Below are positions 7,717-16,923 of a stretch of DNA of 60,175 nt, piece by piece (the first letter of the stretch is position 1; every line of letters starts with the position of its first letter). Location of the stretch: positions 1 to 60,175 of the forward strand of contig DATKCK010000047.1 in the NCBI GenBank assembly GCA_035513215.1, in the 5' to 3' direction. This stretch comes from DATCZB01 sp035513215. Its GTDB lineage: Bacteria; Pseudomonadota; Gammaproteobacteria; Steroidobacterales; Rariloculaceae. A program made the position numbers and the translations under genes. Under the pieces are notes generated by a model, which was given only the letters and a program-made list of their open reading frames with translations, was not told the DNA's origin and did no database searches.

Positions 7717-10700
7717 CTAACGCGCCACCTGCTCGATGCTGCATAAGCGATCATCACCGAGTATGAGCGGGCGGCTGTCGCTCCGCGCGACCAGCCGCTG
7801 CCGTTCAGCGATCGTGCAGCCCCAGTGGCGCTCGCCGATTCTGAGGCGCGTAAGGAGGTCGTAGAGTCCAACACCCTTGAAGTTGCCGTCCTCGACCAGG
7901 GCGGTTGTGCCATCGGTCGAAAATGTCGATAGTCCGGCGGGTAGCTGCCCGGCCACTGTGACCGTCGATGTGCTGATGAGTTGACCGCCGCGAGCGATCA
8001 TGACGGTGCCGTTCGGGTTCATTTGAATGTGCTCGGTATTCGATAACGAGCCGTGAATGTCTTCGGCGATCAACGGCAGGTTGGCTTGCGTCGCATCGAG
8101 CTTGTAGATCGATGCCGGAGAGAATCCCTCGCGAACAAAAACCGTATCGCCATCGGGCGCAACGGCAAACTCTGGCGCCGCGCGAATGACTCGCTCGCTC
8201 GCCACGCGCTGCGCGGCATTGCCGAGATCGCGGCGCACTTCGACGATGAAGGCAGTCCCGCCACTGTTTGGATCCGCCGAGACCAGAATCCGGTCGGGCG
8301 CCAATTCGACAATGTCGTAGGTGCGCAGGTCATCTAGCTCAGAAATCAGGTCGATCACGGTTTCGACGCCGGTCGCGACATCGACGTAGGCAATCGAGCC
8401 CAGATTGTCGAGTGCTGCGTATAGCGTCGCTCGGTCCTGCGACAGATCAATGCCGAGCGGCGGCCCGGACGTCACAAAGATCCGCGCGATCGCGAACGCT
8501 GCGAGGTCGATCTCAAGTATCTGATTCAATGCCGGCACCGACACGAAGGCGCGATTGCCGGGCTCGTCGAGCTCGAGATCGAATCCGGCGCCGCCGAACG
8601 CGACCTGCCGCGGGGCCGCGCATTCGTCGGCTGTGACCTGGGTCCCGCCGGTTGCCAACGTATCGAGGGCCGCGCAACTCACATTGACGCTGCCGCTCAC
8701 GTCGACGGATGTGAGCGAAGTCATGAAGGGCAGCGGCGCCAGATTAGCGATCGGCATATTGGCCGCGACGATTGTCGTCAGATCATCGAGATTCAACAGC
8801 CATTCCAGATTGAGCACGCGGCTGGCTGTGATATTGAGCTGCATCAGATTCGTCAGGCGTTCGATGCCTTCGAGACTGCGAATCGCCGGTGTACTGCCGC
8901 TGCAATCGAGCGACAGAATGTCGGCGGCCGTCGTCCACCCCTGTGCTTGCGCGGCCGAGCGCACGCAGTTCTCGAGGCCGAGATCCGTGAAGCGCAGCTC
9001 GGGTAACTGATTGAGCACGGCCGAGCGCGGCGCATCGAGCGTAACGCACAGCTGCGAATCGTCGATGACGACAAACGATGCGTCGCCGTCGTAGCCGTGC
9101 AGCAAGTCGACGCCGTAGAAATTGCATTCGATCGGAGAGACGTAGTCACGGACAAGCGTTTGCGCGTTGAAAAACTCGATAACGCCCGGGTCATCATTGA
9201 TGGCAAAGTGTGTGCCGGCGTCGCTGATCGTCGGCGCGCCGAGCGGAATCGTCCCGGTTTTGACGAATGTGCCGGTCTGCAGCACTTGCCCGGAGCCGAG
9301 CGCCAGGCGCGTGCCGCTCGCATCGATCGCAAGCTTCGTGGTCAGGGACAGTGACCCTTGAGTGTCTTCGCGCATGACCGGCGCGGCAGCGTCTTGAAGA
9401 TTCAGGCGATACAGAAAGCCCGGAACGAATCCTTCGCCGATATAGAGGGACTGCCCGTCATTCGATGCGAGCAGTTTCGGCGCATCGCTGATGATGCGCT
9501 GGTCGGCGACCTGCGAGACGGCATCGCCCTGGTCGAGCCTGACCTGCACGATACGGGACGGCGAGCTGCCCGAATCGGCGGACACGAACAGGCGATCGGG
9601 CTGCGCTTCGACGACGTCATGCGTCGCCGAGTGAGTCACCGTGCCATTCAGCGGGATCGAGCGCCAGGTGCTCGTTGCCAGATCGATCTCGAGCACGGCA
9701 TCGGCATCGCGAATCGCGGCGAACAGCCGCGTGCCGTCCAGGCTCAAATCGAGGCCCCATGGTTCGCCTGGCATCAGCATCCGGTCGACGATCAGCCCGG
9801 AATCGAGGCTTGCGACGACGATCTCGTGGCGTGCAGGCACGGAGACGTAGACTCGCCGGCGCGGTAAGTCGAGCGCCGAGTCGAACGCGTTGCCGCCAAG
9901 CGTGCTGACTGCGATGGCACGGCAAGTCGTCGGCGCGACAAACGAAACCGACGCATCGAGGCTGGCTTCGAGAACGTCGAGTTCCTGACAAGGCAGTGAC
10001 GGGTACGCGCTGAGATCGAGGCTTGCGAGCGCGGGAATGTTGGCAAGCGTCGCAGCATTGGCGAGTGACTGGCCGCTCAAGGTCAGCGTCGTCAGCGCGG
10101 GGAACTGCTCGAGACCGGCGGCATCGTCGATGCCGGCGCAGGTCAGCGACACGACCTCGCCGATGTCTTCGGCGCTCCCCTGGGTTGCGTTCAGACATTG
10201 CTGCAAGGCCGGGCTGCTGACCGGAGCTGAAGAGACCTCAGGGTAGGCGCCCACCCGCATGAAGACCGTATCGATCGCGCGAGGTCCGCTGCCGGCGTTC
10301 ACGATCATGTCGAAAGCCAGTAGCTCAGGCGTGCTCAAGCTCGGTAACGTGATCGTCGGCGAGGGCACATTCGGGTTCGAGATGCTGGCGGGCGTGCCGC
10401 GCGTTTGCACCCAGGTCGTGCTCGCCGACGCGCCCGTGGCAACGCCCTCGAGATCGATCGTGTCGCGCTCGTTCGCCGTCGCCTGGGCCGTCGCGAATGC
10501 GGTCGTCGCGGCCATCGTCAGCACGAACAAGCCGTTGTCGCGGTCGTTGACGATCAGCGTGCCGGAAGGCAGATACGGATAGACGCTCCAAACGCCGTCG
10601 AAGCCCGGATCATCCGATGCCGGAAATGTATCGAAATGCGCGATCTCGGTCAGGTCGTTGGCGGCCGCGTCGCCGATGGCCAGGATCCTGAGCCCTGAGG

Positions 10701-11745
10701 CGTAATTGCCCTCGTAGATCCGGTTGCCCCGTACGTAGAGATTGTGATCGGTAGACGGGAGCGTCGATTGGTACCGGGATCGATACACGGGCGCGTCGAG
10801 ATCCGATACGTCGAGCACGATCGTCCGTGTCGGCACATCGAAGGCCAATTCGTCGAGCTCGTCGCCGACGTAGAAGTGACTGTGATCGGTGCTCAGCCAT
10901 CCTTGGTGCACGAAGCCGACGCCTGGGTAAACCAACGTTGCGAGCCTGACCGTACCCGACTTGTCCGTGACGTCGACGATTTCGACGTGATTCTCGTTCG
11001 AGCTAAAGCAGATTTCCCGCCCGACATATGCGACATCGGGGCCGTGGTACACGACGCACTGCGTGTCATGCGTGTCGGACAGATCATGGCAGCCGGCAAA
11101 CGTCGGGCTCGCCGGCGAGCTCAAGTCGACCATGTGCAGGCCGCCGTTGCAGGTTGCCGTGCCGACGACATAGGCGAAACCGGTGTCTTCGTTGATTGCG
11201 ATGTTGTGGGCATCGCCAACGAACGTATAGAGAAACGTCGCCGAAAATGTCGTTGCGGCGGTGACGCCGCGCAACTGGGCCAGGTCGAACACTTGCATGC
11301 CATGACTTGCGGCCACATCCGCAACGATGTAGGCATGATCGCGGTAGACCTTGATGTCGCGCCATCCGGACGACACCGTGGCAGTTGGCAAGCGGCCCAG
11401 ATATTGCGGGTTGTCCGGGTTCGATACGTCGACGAAGGCTGTGCCGTTGGTCATGCCGACCAACGCGTATTCCTTTCCCGTCGTCGTGTCGCGCCAGCCC
11501 CAGATGTCGTTGCCGCCGGTGCCGCCCATCTGAGTGAATGGTATGCGCTTGCGAAGATTCACTCCGGCGCAGCTGTAACCGGCTGCCATGCCGCTCACGC
11601 ATGCGGCGGGCCCCGTCGCGAGTGTTGGTTGCGGCGGTGGCAGCGATGGTGAGGTCGCCGCGGCGCCGCCGCCGCCCCCGCCGCCACAGGCGGTCAGGAC
11701 CGTGGAGACGAGCAAGGCGGGAACATAACGAAACAGTTTGCGCAT
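7717..11745 (-). CDS. Multi-module lipoprotein: LVIVD, LRR and beta-propeller repeats
   Basis: 1342 aa from ATG at 11745 (a TTG at 11763 is less likely). N-terminal lipobox LVSTVLTAC followed by a Gly run predicts a lipoprotein. Modules in order: residues 60-410 LVIVD-type propeller of the 'choice-of-anchor B' family (GTAFVDVSNPDNPQYLGRLP, TIVLDVSDLDAPVYR); 425-520 an Ig/PKD-like segment; 530-615 a small leucine-rich block; 625-905 a YVTN-like propeller; 925-1040 a second leucine-rich block; 1045-1342 a second propeller. The last four modules are a tandem duplication: QPDRLFVSADSGSS matches APDRILVSADPNSG, and each copy continues to GFVPGFLYRL/GFSPASIYKL. Probably a cell-surface binding protein; ligand unknown. 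Confidence 0.78.
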   Translation of the reverse strand: MRKLFRYVPALLVSTVLTACGGGGGGGAAATSPSLPPPQPTLATGPAACVSGMAAGYSCAGVNLRKRIPFTQMGGTGGNDIWGWRDTTTGKEYALVGMTNGTAFVDVSNPDNPQYLGRLPTATVSSGWRDIKVYRDHAYIVADVAASHGMQVFDLAQLRGVTAATTFSATFLYTFVGDAHNIAINEDTGFAYVVGTATCNGGLHMVDLSSPASPTFAGCHDLSDTHDTQCVVYHGPDVAYVGREICFSSNENHVEIVDVTDKSGTVRLATLVYPGVGFVHQGWLSTDHSHFYVGDELDELAFDVPTRTIVLDVSDLDAPVYRSRYQSTLPSTDHNLYVRGNRIYEGNYASGLRILAIGDAAANDLTEIAHFDTFPASDDPGFDGVWSVYPYLPSGTLIVNDRDNGLFVLTMAATTAFATAQATANERDTIDLEGVATGASASTTWVQTRGTPASISNPNVPSPTITLPSLSTPELLAFDMIVNAGSGPRAIDTVFMRVGAYPEVSSAPVSSPALQQCLNATQGSAEDIGEVVSLTCAGIDDAAGLEQFPALTTLTLSGQSLANAATLANIPALASLDLSAYPSLPCQELDVLEASLDASVSFVAPTTCRAIAVSTLGGNAFDSALDLPRRRVYVSVPARHEIVVASLDSGLIVDRMLMPGEPWGLDLSLDGTRLFAAIRDADAVLEIDLATSTWRSIPLNGTVTHSATHDVVEAQPDRLFVSADSGSSPSRIVQVRLDQGDAVSQVADQRIISDAPKLLASNDGQSLYIGEGFVPGFLYRLNLQDAAAPVMREDTQGSLSLTTKLAIDASGTRLALGSGQVLQTGTFVKTGTIPLGAPTISDAGTHFAINDDPGVIEFFNAQTLVRDYVSPIECNFYGVDLLHGYDGDASFVVIDDSQLCVTLDAPRSAVLNQLPELRFTDLGLENCVRSAAQAQGWTTAADILSLDCSGSTPAIRSLEGIERLTNLMQLNITASRVLNLEWLLNLDDLTTIVAANMPIANLAPLPFMTSLTSVDVSGSVNVSCAALDTLATGGTQVTADECAAPRQVAFGGAGFDLELDEPGNRAFVSVPALNQILEIDLAAFAIARIFVTSGPPLGIDLSQDRATLYAALDNLGSIAYVDVATGVETVIDLISELDDLRTYDIVELAPDRILVSADPNSGGTAFIVEVRRDLGNAAQRVASERVIRAAPEFAVAPDGDTVFVREGFSPASIYKLDATQANLPLIAEDIHGSLSNTEHIQMNPNGTVMIARGGQLISTSTVTVAGQLPAGLSTFSTDGTTALVEDGNFKGVGLYDLLTRLRIGERHWGCTIAERQRLVARSDSRPLILGDDRLCSIEQVAR

Positions 11746-12009
11746 CGAGTACGGCCGCGACAACGATTGCCATAGTCGGTCTGCGTGTAGATCCGCCTGC
11801 CGACTGATTAGTCGATCAATCTAAATCAGTTTTCGAGCGATAGGAAGTTCAAGCTCGTGTCCCCGCGCTCGGAGCACGCGGGCCGCGCCAGTGCCGGATT
11901 GGCATCCTGGCGTCGTGTTGAACTTAACTCTCGTTGGAGCGCAGCGCCGCGAGGGGAAACCGGCGAGACCTCGAGCAGCTTTCGTTGACCGTCGAGAGCT
12001 GCCCTGGAC

Positions 12010-14385
12010 TCAGGATTCTGCGGCGCGAAGCGCCTCGAGCACGCGTTCCGGTCTGAACGGCACCCGGCGCAGCCGAACGCCAGTCGCGTCGTAGATCGCA
12101 TTGGCAACCGCCGCAATCACGGGCTTGTGACTCGCTTCGCCCGCGCCATACGGCGGCAGATCGGGACGCTCCGGGTTCGGGTCGCCGTTGACGATGATCA
12201 CGTCGATCGACTCAGGCGTATCGGAATGCCGCATGGTCGGATGCGTCGCCCAGTCGACGCTCGTGACCTTCTCGGTATCGAACTGCACCTCTTCCCACAG
12301 CGCGCGGCTCAGACCATGCAGCGTTCCGCACTCGACAGTATGGCTTAAGCCGGTGGGATTGATGACGAGCCCGCAGTCGTGCGCGCAAACCAGCCGCTTG
12401 ACCCAGACGCCGCCGGTCTCGCGGTTGACCTCGGCCTCGGCGATCGTCGCGACGATCGTGCCGCTGCGGTAGGTGTAGGCGATGCCGCGCCCGGTCACGA
12501 CGGGGCCTTCCGTCGCCGACGCCGGCTGCGGCGAAGGCCGCGTATCCCAGCCGAAGGCCTCGGCCGCCGCGCGCACTGTCGCGATCGAGCGGGCCTTGCG
12601 AAACACGTTGTCCTCGCTGCCGGCTTCGAGCAGATCGAGCCGGAACTGAACGGGATCGGCCCCGGCTGCGGCGGCGAGCTCGTCGATGAACGACTCGAAC
12701 GCGAACGTTACTTGCGGTCCGTTCGGGTCGCGCAGGTTGCCGGTGCGAAGCGGCGTTTCCCAGATCATCGGCAGGCTGACGACGTGCGCGGCCATCCGCA
12801 GATTCGGAATCGCGTACAGATTCGAAGGCGTCGATGCGCCGCCGCGCGCCGGCTGTGACGGCCGAATTCCCATGAGTTGTGCGATCAGCACGGTATCGGG
12901 CTCGTTGTAGCCCAGGTGGTTGTAATCGATCGCGCGGGCGTCGTAGTCGAGCGCGACCACGTTGCCCGCGGCGTCGAGGCCGCCGCGCAGCTTGAACGTA
13001 TAGGCCGGTCCCTTCGTATCCCAGGCTGTTTCCTCATCGCGCATCCACTGCATGCGGACTGGTCGGCCGAGCTCGCGCGCGAGATACGCGGCCTCGAAGC
13101 CGGCATCGTCGGCGGCCGTACGGCCATAGACCTGCGGCCCGTCCATGTAGACGACGCGCACCTGCTCGCGCGGCATCCTGAGAAACTCGGCCACGCCGTT
13201 GCGGAGGCCATACGACTTCATGTCGTTCGAGTAGATCGTCATCTGCCCGCCGGAAGGATCGGCGAGCGCATGCGCGGGGCCGATCGCCGTGTGTCCCTGG
13301 TACGGCACTTCGTAGTCGGCCTCGATGACCGTTTCCGCACTCGCGAGCGCCGCGTCCGGGTCGCCGACCACGTCGGGCCGGCCGCTCGAGGCCGGTGTCG
13401 CGCTTCGCATGTAGTCGAAGAGCGCGTCCGACGCCGGGAACGGCGCCTGGGCCGGCGGTTCCCATTCGCACTGCAACGCCCGGGCGGCATTGATCGCCTG
13501 CTCCTCGCGCTCGAAGATGACGGCCACGTAGTTGCCGCGGCTGACGACGGCGACGTACCCAGGCATCTCGGCGACCGACGACTCGTCGATGCTACGAAGC
13601 ATTGCGCCTGCAACGGGTGGGCGCACGTTTCGCGCATGCACCATGCCCGGCAACTTGACGTCGCAGGCCCACATCAGCGAGCCGTCGACCTTGGAAGGAA
13701 TGTCGTAGCGCTCGATCGACTGGCCGACGACGCGAAGCTCGTTGACGGGCTTGACCTCGGCGGCGCCGCGTGTCGCGTTGACGTTGTCGCCCGTGAGCTC
13801 GACGTCGAAGCGCTGCCCGCCGATCAGCTCGGCATAGGTGACCGATCGCGACGAGTCGGCGGCGACCGAGATCGTCGCGTTGCGAACGCTAAGCTCGGCA
13901 ACCGGCGCATCGAGACGCTCGGCGCCGAGCTCGAGCAGCACGCGCCTCGCCTCGGCGGCGACGCGCCGCATCGCCCAGCCGTCGCGCTCGACGCCGTCGG
14001 AGCCGCCCGAGCCGCCCTGGTCGGGCGTCGTGTCCGTACTGCCCATGAAAAGGCGCGTGCTGTCGTAAGCGATGTCGAGCTCGTCGCACATCATCTGCCG
14101 GAACGCCGTGCCGGTGCCCTGGCCGCCGTCGGTCTTGCCGACGAAGAAGCTCGCCGTGTTGTCCGGATGGATCACGATCCAGGTATCGAGCTCGAGGAAA
14201 TCGGGGTCGGGATAGGGGCCCTCGTTGGCGACCTGGGCCCGGAGCTTGCCGCCCGGAATGGGGCCGATGACGGTACTGAAAACGAGCGCGCCCGACGACT
14301 TGAGGAAACTCCGGCGCGAGGTCGAAGGCTTGATGCCAAGAAGCGCGGTCTCGACGGCCAGGGGCAGTTGCAGTGCGTTGCTCAT
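12010..14385 (-). CDS. Xanthine dehydrogenase-family molybdopterin subunit (Tat)
   Basis: 791 aa from ATG at 14385, which overlaps the stop of the 2Fe-2S subunit (ATGA). A Tat signal is present near residue 20 (TSRRSFLKSSGALVFS), so the enzyme works in the periplasm. Molybdopterin-binding landmarks include KTDGGQGTGTAFRQMMCDEL, QGHTAIGPAHALADP, GPQVYGRTAADDAGFEAA and the C-terminal GAGEASHKPVIAAVANAI, which carries the active-site Glu of molybdenum hydroxylases. It resembles isoquinoline 1-oxidoreductase/aldehyde dehydrogenase large subunits, which hydroxylate heterocycles or oxidise aldehydes. No FAD subunit is adjacent, as is usual for periplasmic two-subunit forms that pass electrons to cytochromes. 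Confidence 0.88.
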   Translation of the reverse strand: MSNALQLPLAVETALLGIKPSTSRRSFLKSSGALVFSTVIGPIPGGKLRAQVANEGPYPDPDFLELDTWIVIHPDNTASFFVGKTDGGQGTGTAFRQMMCDELDIAYDSTRLFMGSTDTTPDQGGSGGSDGVERDGWAMRRVAAEARRVLLELGAERLDAPVAELSVRNATISVAADSSRSVTYAELIGGQRFDVELTGDNVNATRGAAEVKPVNELRVVGQSIERYDIPSKVDGSLMWACDVKLPGMVHARNVRPPVAGAMLRSIDESSVAEMPGYVAVVSRGNYVAVIFEREEQAINAARALQCEWEPPAQAPFPASDALFDYMRSATPASSGRPDVVGDPDAALASAETVIEADYEVPYQGHTAIGPAHALADPSGGQMTIYSNDMKSYGLRNGVAEFLRMPREQVRVVYMDGPQVYGRTAADDAGFEAAYLARELGRPVRMQWMRDEETAWDTKGPAYTFKLRGGLDAAGNVVALDYDARAIDYNHLGYNEPDTVLIAQLMGIRPSQPARGGASTPSNLYAIPNLRMAAHVVSLPMIWETPLRTGNLRDPNGPQVTFAFESFIDELAAAAGADPVQFRLDLLEAGSEDNVFRKARSIATVRAAAEAFGWDTRPSPQPASATEGPVVTGRGIAYTYRSGTIVATIAEAEVNRETGGVWVKRLVCAHDCGLVINPTGLSHTVECGTLHGLSRALWEEVQFDTEKVTSVDWATHPTMRHSDTPESIDVIIVNGDPNPERPDLPPYGAGEASHKPVIAAVANAIYDATGVRLRRVPFRPERVLEALRAAES

Positions 14386-14945
14386 GCCCCGGCTCCTTCG
14401 TCCGCGGCCACGGTGCTGGCATCGGTGGCGGCGCTCGCAGCGCCGGCCGCGACGCGCGCGCTGCCCGTGTCGGCAGCCGCTGCCGCGGCCGTCCCGCGCG
14501 CCGCGCGCCTGATCGCAGCTTGAACCCGGTAATAGCTCATGCAGCGGCAAAGTACGCCTTCCATGCCTTCGCGGATCTCGGCGTCGGTCGGGTTCGGGTT
14601 TCGGTCGAGCAGCGCCTTCGCCGTCATGATCTGGCCGTTCTGGCAATAGCCGCATTGCGGCACCTGCTCGTCGATCCAGGCCTGCTGCACGGGGTCGAGC
14701 TCGCCGTCTCGCGCGAGGCCTTCGAGCGTCGTGATCTCGCCGCTGACGGAAGCCGCCGGTATCACGCAGGAGCGTGTCGCGACGCCGTCGACGATGACCG
14801 TGCAGGCGCCGCACTGCGCAAGCCCACAGCCGAAGCGCGGGCCGCGCAAATCGAGATCGTTGCGCAGTACGTAGAGGAGCGGCGTCGCCGGCTCGATGTC
14901 GACTTCGCGGGTTTCGCCGTTGATACGCAGTGTGACGACAGCCAT
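14382..14945 (-). CDS. (2Fe-2S)-binding subunit of molybdenum hydroxylase
   Basis: 187 aa from ATG at 14945. Plant-type 2Fe-2S cluster ligands are seen as CGLAQCGAC (Cys 40, 45, 48) and Cys 60. The second cluster ligands are CGYC (98, 101) and CRC (133, 135). It carries electrons from the molybdenum site of the large subunit encoded immediately downstream with a 4-bp overlap. No leader is visible, consistent with export piggy-backed on the Tat-bearing partner. The C-terminus has an unusual Ala-rich extension of about 40 residues after the last cluster helix (RGTAAAAAADTGSARVAAG), probably disordered. Confidence 0.9.
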   Translation of the reverse strand: MAVVTLRINGETREVDIEPATPLLYVLRNDLDLRGPRFGCGLAQCGACTVIVDGVATRSCVIPAASVSGEITTLEGLARDGELDPVQQAWIDEQVPQCGYCQNGQIMTAKALLDRNPNPTDAEIREGMEGVLCRCMSYYRVQAAIRRAARGTAAAAAADTGSARVAAGAASAATDASTVAADEGAGA

Positions 14946-15132
14946 GAGATCCCCTGACGGCCCTGCCTGGATGGAAGTTCGACACTAGAACAAAGCCTTT
15001 AGGAATTCAAAGGGTCCCGAGGGCTGCCGGCAACCGCGGCCGTTGCAGCTCGGCCGGGCCGCCCGATATTCCTGGCGACTTCCTCCGGAAATCCCTGTGC
15101 TAACCTCGGTCCCGATGATGGAAACTCGAGGC

Positions 15133-15522
15133 ATGGGACTCGTGATGGCTCAACTCATACTCAGCAACCCGCGCGATGCGTCGATCGAGCCGATCGAAGT
15201 GCCGGCGCTGGCCGATACCGGCTCCGTGTTCCTCTGCATTCCCGAGCACGTGCGCCTTCAGCTCAAGCTCGAGATCCACGAATCCCGGGAGGTCAAGCTC
15301 GCGGACGGCTCCTACCGCACCTACCCCTACGTCGGCCCGATCGTCTCGCGCTTCAAGAACCGAACCGGCTTCCTCGGTGCGCTCGTGCTCGGGGACGAAG
15401 TCCTGCTCGGCGCCATTCCGATGGAGGAGATGGACCTCGTCGTCAATCCGCGCGATCGCACCGTGGACGTGAACCCGGCGAGCCCGAATATCGCGAGCGG
15501 CATCGTCAAGCGGGCCGCCTGA
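15133..15522 (+). CDS. Clan AA aspartic protease (retropepsin-like)
   Basis: 129 aa from ATG at 15133, chosen because known relatives begin MGLV; in-frame ATGs at 15115 and 15118 would add a few residues. The catalytic motif is ADTGS (near residue 32), followed by VFLCIPEHVRLQLKLE. The second half has YVGPIVSRFKNRTGFLGALVLGDEVLLGAIPMEEMDLVV, where LLGAIPME is the conserved flap/psi-loop partner. One lobe of this length would work as a homodimer. The gene is alone, between the divergent Mo-hydroxylase operon and a DUF6152 gene. Substrate unknown. Confidence 0.75.
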   Translation: MGLVMAQLILSNPRDASIEPIEVPALADTGSVFLCIPEHVRLQLKLEIHESREVKLADGSYRTYPYVGPIVSRFKNRTGFLGALVLGDEVLLGAIPMEEMDLVVNPRDRTVDVNPASPNIASGIVKRAA

Positions 15523-15619
15523 TCTGCCGGGAGCCTGTCTCGCGCCTTCATGTGGCCGGTCGGGTGTAGCAGCGACCTCGAGGCGTAAAGCCTCGTCCTT
15601 ACCTTTATACTGACCGCCA

Positions 15620-16789
15620 ATGACCAAGAGAGCAGGGCATCACATGCACATCTCGCACACGCTTCTGCGATCGGCCGTTGCCTCGGCAGTCCTCATCTGT
15701 CTGGCCACTCCGGCGCTGGCTCACCACGGGTTCGGCCTGTTCCAGATGGATCAGGCAGGGGAGTGGTCGGGAACGATCACCAGGATGAATCTCGTCAACC
15801 CACATTCCTACATGGAGCTCGATGCGATCGGCGAAGATGGCGAAATCGTGCCTATGCGCTGCGAGATGCGTGCCGCGGCACTGCTCAGGCGCGCCGGCTG
15901 GGATACCGACATATTCGTCGTGGGCGCGCATGTGGAAATCTTTGGCCGTCCGCACCGCGACGATCCCACGGCCTGTTACATCGAAACCGTCACCATCGAC
16001 GATACGGTCGAAGTGAGCCGGAACGATCAGTTCGCGACTGACTCCGTAGTCGACCTCTCGAACCGGCCGCTGCGCCTGGCCGATGGGCAACTCAACCTGA
16101 GCGGAGACTGGGCCGTGGAGCAGCTCGTGCTGACCATCGGTCCCGAGGGCGGCAGCGGCTCGATGATTCCGAAGAGCCTGATCGAGGAATTCGCGAGCGG
16201 CGAGCTGACCAACGAGGACATTCGAGCCATGCAGCCGCCGAGGCCGAGCGTCGTCTACACGGAAGCGGGCCAGCAAGCCGCCGACGCTTTCGACGGCCGG
16301 TCGCCGGAAGACAACCCGTGGTTTGCCTGCAAGCCGACCAGCATCATCCGGGATTGGACGGCCGACTGGCCGATCAATCGCTTCGTGCAACGCGTCACGG
16401 CCGATGGCGAGAATGTCATCGACATCACCTACGGGCTCTACAACTTCGAGCGTCGCATCCATGTCGGCATGGAGTCGCATCCGGATGATGTCGAGCCGAG
16501 CTATGCCGGGCACTCGATCGGTCATTGGGAAGGCGATACGCTCGTGGTGGATACGATCGGGTTCGCCGAGGGCGTTCTGTCGCCGCCAACCCGCAACAGC
16601 GAGCAACTGCATATCGTGGAACGCCTCACGCTCGATACCGAAACCATGGCGCTGAAGCGCGAGTATTCGGCGACCGATCCGGTCTATCTGGCGGAGCCCT
16701 ATGCGAGCTACGATGTCATGTATCTCTCGGATGTGCCTTTTGAGGCGCAGCCCTGCGAGGACATGACGCCGGAGTTCCAGCAGGACTGA
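15620..16789 (+). CDS. Secreted DUF6152 family protein
   Basis: 389 aa from ATG at 15620. A long leader with a hydrophobic stretch ends at ATPALA|HHG. The N-terminal part (AHHGFGLFQMDQAGEWSGTITRMNLVNPHSYMELDA) is typical of DUF6152, a small beta domain beginning with a His pair after cleavage that could bind metal. The C-terminal two thirds contain GHWEGDTLVVDTIGF, recurrent in hypothetical periplasmic proteins of hydrocarbon- and steroid-degrading proteobacteria. No enzymatic motif is obvious. It precedes another exported protein of unknown function by 134 bp, which has its own promoter. Confidence 0.7.
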   Translation: MTKRAGHHMHISHTLLRSAVASAVLICLATPALAHHGFGLFQMDQAGEWSGTITRMNLVNPHSYMELDAIGEDGEIVPMRCEMRAAALLRRAGWDTDIFVVGAHVEIFGRPHRDDPTACYIETVTIDDTVEVSRNDQFATDSVVDLSNRPLRLADGQLNLSGDWAVEQLVLTIGPEGGSGSMIPKSLIEEFASGELTNEDIRAMQPPRPSVVYTEAGQQAADAFDGRSPEDNPWFACKPTSIIRDWTADWPINRFVQRVTADGENVIDITYGLYNFERRIHVGMESHPDDVEPSYAGHSIGHWEGDTLVVDTIGFAEGVLSPPTRNSEQLHIVERLTLDTETMALKREYSATDPVYLAEPYASYDVMYLSDVPFEAQPCEDMTPEFQQD

Positions 16790-16822
16790 CCAGACGGGCC
16801 GCACGGCGCCGGCCGTGCCCAT

Positions 16823-16851
16823 TTGACTTGATACCGCCCCGGGGCTACTTT
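16823..16851 (+). promoter_or_regulatory. Sigma70-type promoter of the 16924 gene
   Basis: TTGACT at 16823-16828 and TACTTT at 16846-16851 are separated by 17 bp. The expected start of transcription lies about 65 nt before the ATG at 16924. Seen by eye; no alternative of similar quality is nearby. Confidence 0.5.
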
Positions 16852-16923
16852 GCCTGTGCGCCTGGATAAGCTCCCGCAAATTCTTCCGCGGGGACAACAT
16901 CATAAGAAAGACAGGGGATAACA

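Noticed and set aside
11764..12009. Possible small minus-strand gene between the lipoprotein and the molybdenum hydroxylase genes
   Set aside because: Composition is Arg/Ser/Pro-rich in a shadow-like way with no ribosome-binding site or domain.
12877..14523. 548-codon plus-strand frame antisense to the molybdenum hydroxylase genes
   Set aside because: Arg/Asp/Val-rich composition without domains; it mirrors the GC-rich third codon positions of the real genes on the other strand.
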